NCBI GenBank assembly: GCA_018907035.1
Contig: JACCIC010000277.1
Coordinates: 329,001 to 393,000, forward strand
From: Sycobia sp. Sy_11
Taxonomy: Eukaryota; Arthropoda; Insecta; Hymenoptera; Epichrysomallidae
Length of the DNA stretch: 64,000 bases
Direction of reading: 5' to 3'
A program made the translations under genes and the position numbers. Below are positions 57,831-64,000 of the stretch, piece by piece. Within the stretch, counting starts at the first letter, position 1, and each line of letters starts with the position of its first letter. Below the pieces are notes generated by a model. That model had not been told where the DNA came from, made no database searches, and was given only the letters and a program-made list of their open reading frames with translations.

Positions 57831-60555
57831 GCTAATAGATGATACTTTGATAAGAAGGCGCACGCCGTGGCGTTCGACCGTTCATGGAACACTATATATT
57901 GTGTGCGCACTCTCTTAAATAAGTATTATGAACGTTTATAACGATGAATGCGTAAAATTTCTAACTAAGTTTGGAATACTTATTTCTTCGACCTGAAGGA
58001 CATTTCTGGATCTTCAAGATATTTCGAGACTATGTGAGTTATATAAGTGACGTACAAAATTTTAAATTGAAAATTCCATAGGGAATATCTTTTTATTAAA
58101 CACGGAGGCGGTTATTTAGCGATCTTTCATGACCTTTTCATTTTTTTCCAGAAGCTGAAGAAACTTTTTCTGGGAATGTATTCGAGCAGATCTAATGTTG
58201 TAACTTTTATTTTATTTTTTGTGCTAGCACGAGAATTATGCACACTACATTCGTCTCATCGGATATAGGACAATTTCTGGTTCCAATTCTTTTTATGATT
58301 ATAGAATATTGCGATTATTGTAACGTCGAATACTCTAAATCATTGCCGAAACTTTAAACTAGCATCTCTTCGCTAATAAAGAAGAAAAATCTTTAAAAAA
58401 AATAGTAACAAAAAGCATTGTACTCATTAAGTAATATAAAAATGTTTGTATTTTTTCGAGTACATTTAAGTAACATATTCCGAAATATTAATAAACAGAC
58501 AACTAAAAATTCGTAATTATTAGAATAAAATTAAGGTGTTTTCACATATATTCTTCATATTCAGTATGAACTGAAAGAAAAATTTATAAATTTTCGTACA
58601 ATTTCAATAGTTATTATTGCAGAATTAATAATTTAATTGTTAGATTATATTAGCCTTCTATAAATAATAAAGCAAAAAATACTTGAAACTAAATATTGGA
58701 GAGTATCGTAAAAGGATGTAAACATATGTGTCCACTGTGTCTTACTACGATCTGCGTCTTTGCTGCCCTGCGCGGCAAATGATTTATGAGTTTATTGCTT
58801 AGATGCCTGATGTGTTTTTATAAGTTTTAAGTTTCTCACAAGGGCTTGCAGAGTTTTCAATTTCGAGCACTGCAGTTTAGTTTTGCGTTGTCCTTTCGTT
58901 TGAACAGACGTCTTTTCTTTCCTCGTTTGAAATAAAGTTCATGTTAAAAGATTATTTCGTGTATCTTTATTTTAACATTCCACCTACTATATTTAATAAA
59001 AAATTCAATATTAATTAATTAGTATTCCCTTCACATTATAACTCATACATACTATAATAACAGGGAATGAAAATCAGCGTTCTATATATTCCTACTTTTT
59101 AATTCTACTAATAGAATACAATATAAATATTATAAAACACAAAAAATTAACTGTAGAAAACAAATACGAATAGGCAGGAGAAGAGAGAAAGGAAATAGTC
59201 ATAGAGTGACAGACGATAAGCGCGCGCGCCAGTTAAGAATTCGATTTTACGCCTTTCATCTGCTTTTCGTGCGAAACAAGAATAAAAAAAGGGATCATAA
59301 GTTTTTCCGACGTTTGCAGTGCGTTCTTTTTAATATCTCCCCCTTCTTCCCTGCCGGAGAAGTTCTATTTTTGTCCGAGTTTGACAGTGCGTGAAATAAA
59401 TTGAAGCTTGTTACATCTATAATAGCCACTATAACAGTTTATAAGGATGAGTGAATGCTCTTTACCGAATAAAAAGGTCCCATCGCAATAAATGGACGAA
59501 AAATCCAAATTCAAAATTTTGTCTGTTGCTTCTCACTGTGCAATGTTTTTTGGACGCTGGGCATATTGGGAAATATGTCGGCCATGTGCCTGTATACACG
59601 TATATTTTTACGGATCTATTTTCTATACCTTATGCACTCTTTTTTAGAATTAGGTACCCTTGCGCGTAATGAGGGTCTTCCATCGATGTCCGATGTTTTT
59701 TTGCAATCATTTTTCTGTTTTTTTGTTGTGTTTTATTTTCCTTTGCTTTGTTTTTCTAACCATGCACGTCGATATGTTGAATATACACCACATATCTGCC
59801 CGGAATAAATGGAATTTTTCGTAAATATAACTGCACGCATCGCGACCATGCCTTGTGAACTATTTTTTGTATTATTTATTTATTTTGTTTTTATCATTTT
59901 ATTTTTCATCTTTTCGTAAGTTTTGCGAAGTACTATGATTTATAGGCAAACGGTGTGTTTAGTTAATGAAGGATTTTTAAACGGAGAAGTGAGATAAATG
60001 AGACGAGTGAGATGTTGAGTCGAGCAATAGAAGCTATTTAGTACTTTTCATTAATAAGGTATACGTAATGCTCTTTTTTAAAAATAATATATGGCTAATA
60101 TATATGGCAATTAATAATTGTAATCGATTGTTTATTTTCCAATTAAGAATTGAAAATATTTCTGAATAATTAAATTAGTAAATGAATATAATTCTTTCTC
60201 TGTTCCCAAAATTGATACATCTCATGGAAAAAGAAATAGGATGGAAAACAGAAGGTTAAAGAACGACAAAGCGAAAGTTTTTTTGTTGTGCAAGTTTTTC
60301 TTTATAGGTATGTTAAATGAATACACATATTTAGATTATTTCTATGCACAGCGGCAAGGTGAGATAGGAAAAGGAAATCTAACATCAGAAAATTTCGTGC
60401 ATTTTAAGTGACCTCAAGGCCCTGAAAGTCGTTAATGATATATAATATATAAAAGTTAATGTAAGTTAACGTAATATACTAAACTAGGTTTTGTAAAGAT
60501 TTATACGGCTTTGTATCACACAGTCAGTGTGTGCTGAAGCTATTAACACATTGAA
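57831..60555. other. AT-rich intergenic DNA
   Basis: No gene recognised. 58790-58990 has LTR-like features (TTATAAG near 58819, AATAAAG near 58930) but no defined ends. Open frames at 59206-59808 show no domain. Confidence 0.45.
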
Positions 60556-61541
60556 TTTAGGCCGGGAGCCAGCGACATATTTTAGCGACCAATTTATCCT
60601 CAGCCGAAAATTATTTTAAATGAATTCTTTAAATGTACTGAAGAGTGGAGCGATTGTCCGCTGCGGCATCTAATCTGGATGTGGCAACGCCAGGCATTCA
60701 AACTTTGTGAAAATATTAAAAAAAATGATAAAAATCAAGTTTTAAGGAATAATTTTCAGTTTAGAAAAAAATTGTTCAAACAAAAGTTGTAGATTCTATT
60801 CAAATGAATCTTTTATGTTCTATATATTTTTGCTGTGAAGCTAATAATTATACAGAAAACGCATGTATTAGGTGATTCGATGATAGTGTACCATGCGAGA
60901 TATCCATTGTGTTGCAGATCCTCAGAAAGCGCGTGCTACAACTGCAATTTTGCACATCAGTTGCCATTTATCCTTGCAAAATTCTTTTTCCATCTTGTTC
61001 TACAATACATATAAGTTTATTTTCAATAATTTTTAGCACTACAACAACCCGTGTAGAAATTTAATCTCGAATCTAACTAGTATCAGGTGAGTTTTCCTTA
61101 TCAAATGTTCGGACCCAGAAGGGAAATCTAGTCTGATCCTAGTTCCGATTTGTCCCACTTTTAATAGCATTTTATACAGGAAACGAGCTTAGATTTTGGT
61201 AGGTATAACAAGCTAGAAACTAGACAGAATCTAGTCAGAAAAATTAGAAATTAAGACGATTTATAAATTATTCTAATTTTGTTTCCTCGATTAAGTGAAT
61301 AATTTTTTGACTCTTTAATATTTATTTATTTAAAATAAAAAAATATATTTACGTATTTAGGTGACGCTTACCATTTAATTATCATTCATAAATTATTTTC
61401 TATATGCCTATTACGTATTAAGATTTACAATAACAATTAATAATTATTAATATATAATATTTTTTATACATTAATTATTGTAAATTTTAATGTTAAACAC
61501 CTCTGTTGAACGCAGAATATTTTATTCGATGAAAAAAATTC

Positions 61542-61616
61542 CGACCTCCGCTGAGTATCGAACCCACGACCCTAAACGATTCGCAAGCTAACGCATTATT
61601 CACTATGCTAAAACGC
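61542..61616 (-). other. tRNA-like sequence inside CCCGTG element, copy 2
   Basis: The same tRNA-like segment as in copy 1: TTTTAGCATAGTG (A box), GCTTGCGAATC (anticodon-loop region), TGGGTTCGATACTCAGC (B box). Two small indels and a few substitutions distinguish it from copy 1. Confidence 0.6.
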
Positions 61617-61694
61617 AATATACGATTACTATACTATACTTGCATATAAGCGTACAGCACTTAAGATAATATAATAATTTTATAAACACAAGAT

Positions 61695-61698
<4 letters not shown>

Positions 61699-61743
<45 letters not shown>

Positions 61744-61745
61744 GC

Positions 61746-61794
<49 letters not shown>
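61699..61794. repeat. Compound (CA)n(CG)n(TA)n microsatellite
   Basis: CA to about 61729, CG to about 61746, then TA to about 61794. It lies within the CCCGTG element and is absent from copy 1. Confidence 0.97.
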
Positions 61795-61799
<5 letters not shown>

Positions 61800-63490
61800 C
61801 GTACATAAGGTCTTGATTAGAAAAGACGTCGTTCTTTCCAATATTAGAAAAAGTTGAGAAAATCTAACTAGAATCAAAATAGAAAGTCTAACCGTTTCCT
61901 GAATTCTGCTACTTGGCAGATTCCGCCTAGAAAAACGCCATTCTTTCCAAAATAGGGAGAAGTTAAGGAAATCTGACTATATCCAAGATAGAAGGCCTGA
62001 TAATTTCCTTAAGTTTTCTACTTGTAAAATTTTGACTAGTGAAAACACGTATTTCTTTCTAATATCAATAAAAGATAAGAAAATCTGAATAAATTCGAAA
62101 AAGTAATAATTAATATAAGACGATTATTAGATGATCGAAGGGAAATCTAACTCGGATCTGGCGAGATTTACCTACATGAGGAAATCATCAGTAATACCGA
62201 CTAGGATCTAGCCCGAACTAGGGATATACCGAGTATATTTCTGCACGGGAATCTGGATTGAAGCTGCAAGTTTTAAACTGCAGTTCAAGCACGCGTTTTC
62301 GAGTGCACTTTACTCACGTTTCTGTTATAGGGAACGTACTATTCATTGACTAAACAGATATACATTCTCGATTGTTGCAATCCTGGAAATTATTATAAAT
62401 GAACTCACATGTATTGTAGGACAAAATGAAAAAATAATTTTGTGAGGATAAATGATAACTGATATGTAAAATTACAGTTGTAGCATGCGTTTTCGAGGGA
62501 CCTGGAACACGATGAATATCTCGTGCGGTGCACTGACAGCTAATCACTTAATAGATTTTTCAGAATGTTATTATCATTTGAATAATTTTTATATATTTAT
62601 ATCTGTTATATGATTCTCTAACAGAATGTGATACGAGCATACATAATTTCTGTAATTTTGCAAGCACTTTTAAATGATTTTATCAATTACATTATAATAG
62701 TATACGAATATCTAATTATTATAAATTAAAGAGTCATGTGTATTATTGTAATAATTTATAAATTTTTCCGGAAAAAATTCTGTATTATTTAAAGAAATAA
62801 ACTGTATATATATAGATATGTCACTATCATACCTCCATATAACAAATTTCCTTCACCGTTATTGTATTTTAGTAGTTTTGATTTATTTGTAATCAAAAAT
62901 TTATAACAATTAGGAAAAGATTTTACAAATAATTTTCGGAGCATTAGAATATTAACATTATACATCAAATTAGCAGAATTAATACTAAAATACTGAAAAA
63001 CATTAAAAACTTTGTATATAATAATAAATAAATTTTTTACATTCGATATATTTTTGCTTTAAAACTATCATTTTATGAGTAAAATTTGGATTTAAAAAGT
63101 ACTTGTTCCATGTTAGATCTGAGCAGCGAGGTAGGCCCCTGAGGTATCGACTATGATGGTTGAATGTTCATAATTAATTTCGTTTTTCTCTATAATTATT
63201 AGCTTTAGAGCAAAAATGGATAGAACTTAAAAAAATTGTTTCAATAGGATCTACAACTTTTGTTTGAACAATTTTTTTCTAAACTCAAAATTATTTCATA
63301 AAACCTGGTATATATCAATTTTTTAACATTTTTACAAAGTTTGGGTTTCTGGCATTGCCACATCCAAATTAATTGACGCAGCGGACGATCACTATGCTTT
63401 AGTGGACATTGAACTGAATCATTTAAACTAATTTTCGGCCGAGGATAAATATATGACAAAAATGTCGCTGGCTCCCGGACTATTTGTCGT

Positions 63491-63761
63491 TGTAATGTAT
63501 CTGTCAATGGCCTAAAGCTGATATATTATTAATAATATAATTATAAATCGATATATTTTTCTGTCGATAATTTTATTTTTTATCCCCGTATTGTGCCTTT
63601 ACTTTTCTTCTGCCACTACTGAGTATCGAAATTATTATTCTTATATAGATATTTATTTGTGCTCAATGTTAATTCACGATATCTAACTTCTCGTATCATT
63701 CTTCTCGGGTAAGTCATCGCGATTTCATCCGGTCCCCATATATATAGATACGTCTACATAT
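63491..63761. other. AT-rich intergenic DNA
   Basis: No gene recognised. Confidence 0.45.
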
Positions 63762-63850
63762 ACTAGCACCTCCCGTCTCGGCTTCGCCCGAAATAATAAC
63801 TTAACGGATTTATTAAATACTTGAATAATATCTATGTAAAAAATATTCTA
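63762..63850 (+). repeat. CTAGCACCTCCCG hairpin repeat, copy 4
   Basis: ACTAGCACCTCCCGTCTCGG then CTTCGCCCGAAATAATAACT and ACGGATTTATTAAATACTTG. It matches the 15.3- and 29.7-kb repeats. CTCGGCTTCGCCCGA can form a short hairpin. The remaining 150 bp to the window edge show nothing recognisable. Confidence 0.65.
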
Positions 63851-64000
63851 TCTTTAAATTTCTATTTCTGTCGATAATTTTACGTTTCGTCGCTCCCAAA
63901 AAGAAAGGTGCTATTTCAGTATCCACTTCAAAAAATTGCTATTTCGCAGACCATTTTTTTGCTTCATTTCTAATTTGCATAGCGAACTAAATATTTGCGG

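Larger units (their letters stand above)
61048..62249 (+). mobile_element. CCCGTG-ended element, copy 2 (1.20 kb)
   Basis: Begins CCCGTGTAGAAAT and ends ATTTCTGCACGGG, like copy 1 at 41504, and aligns with it throughout. It is flanked by AA on both sides. The interior differs mainly at 61699-61794, where a (CA)(CG)(TA) microsatellite replaces about 70 bp. It is inserted in the left arm of the 60.6-63.5 kb inverted repeat. Confidence 0.87.
60560..63486. mobile_element. Large inverted repeat (fold-back-like), arms about 0.5 kb
   Basis: GCCGGGAGCCAGCGACAT at 60560 pairs with ATGTCGCTGGCTCCCGG at 63463-63479. Conservation continues inward: TTTATCCTC(A/G)GCCGAAAATTA, GTCCGCTGCG, TGGATGTGGCAA(C/T)GCCAG, GTTCAAACAAAAGTTGTAGA, then CATCAGTTGCCATTTATCCT against 62.4 kb. 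The right arm contains about 600 bp of extra AT-rich sequence (62540-63170). The left side has been split by the CCCGTG element at 61048. No transposase is recognised. Confidence 0.7.

Noticed and set aside
59206..59808. Host gene candidates in three short frames
   Set aside because: No domain, signal, splice pattern or codon bias supports them. They overlap one another and end at AT-rich stops.

Overview
The window looks like gene-poor, repeat-rich nuclear DNA of an insect. A hymenopteran such as an ant is my best guess, inferred from very AT-rich spacers, abundant (TA)n and (GA)n/(CT)n microsatellites, and the mix of mariner, Tc1, piggyBac-like, Ty3/gypsy, Copia, non-LTR and Penelope-like relics. 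I recognised no host protein-coding gene, rRNA gene or functional tRNA gene. Nearly all coding similarity comes from decayed transposable elements. No plasmid, phage, CRISPR or operon-like structure is present.

Layout. 1-1563: a Ty3/gypsy pol fragment, long and open but with two RNase H catalytic positions changed. 1.6-7.8 kb: AT-rich DNA, one tRNA-derived SINE and a GC-richer LTR-like block (4.1-5.1 kb). 7.8-9.5 kb: Copia 5' LTR plus decayed gag-pol, abutting a second gypsy pol relic (9.65-12.1 kb) and its 3' region. 13-16.4 kb: an RTE-like 3' tail, a 60-bp minisatellite that reverses orientation, and a Tc1 relic. 17.5-23 kb: an internally deleted mariner with both inverted ends, a SINE, two more mariner fragments, a 99-bp tandem array and an LTR-type promoter. 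23.5-27.3 kb: a third gypsy relic interrupted by a 140-bp TTAA-flanked MITE. 28-32 kb: shared repeats, a MITE with about 85-bp inverted ends, and two SINEs, one nested in an RTE-like tail. 33.3-34.2 kb: a 0.9-kb TTAA-flanked element carrying a cluster of nuclear-receptor-type half-sites. 37.6-38.4 kb: a fold-back element. 41.5-42.7 and 61.0-62.2 kb: two copies of a 1.2-kb element with CCCGTG ends. 43.6-45.3 kb: an inverted Penelope-like pair encoding a GIY-YIG nuclease tail in each arm, with a SINE inside. 45.9-48.2 kb: a non-LTR retrotransposon split by a solo LTR. 49.1-49.8 kb: a fourth mariner relic. 57.5 kb: the sixth SINE. 60.6-63.5 kb: a large inverted repeat holding the second CCCGTG element.

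Nothing here works as a pathway. The relations are nested insertions, which give relative ages: SINE inside Penelope pair, SINE inside RTE tail, solo LTR inside non-LTR element, piggyBac MITE inside gypsy integrase, CCCGTG element inside an older fold-back. The most distinctive objects are the SINE family with two conserved internal inverted repeats, the orientation-switching 60-bp minisatellite, the TTAA element with helically phased TGACCTTCA sites, and the CCCGTG element with apparent 2-bp target duplications, one supported by an empty-site comparison. All family names come from motifs read by eye; no database search was possible.
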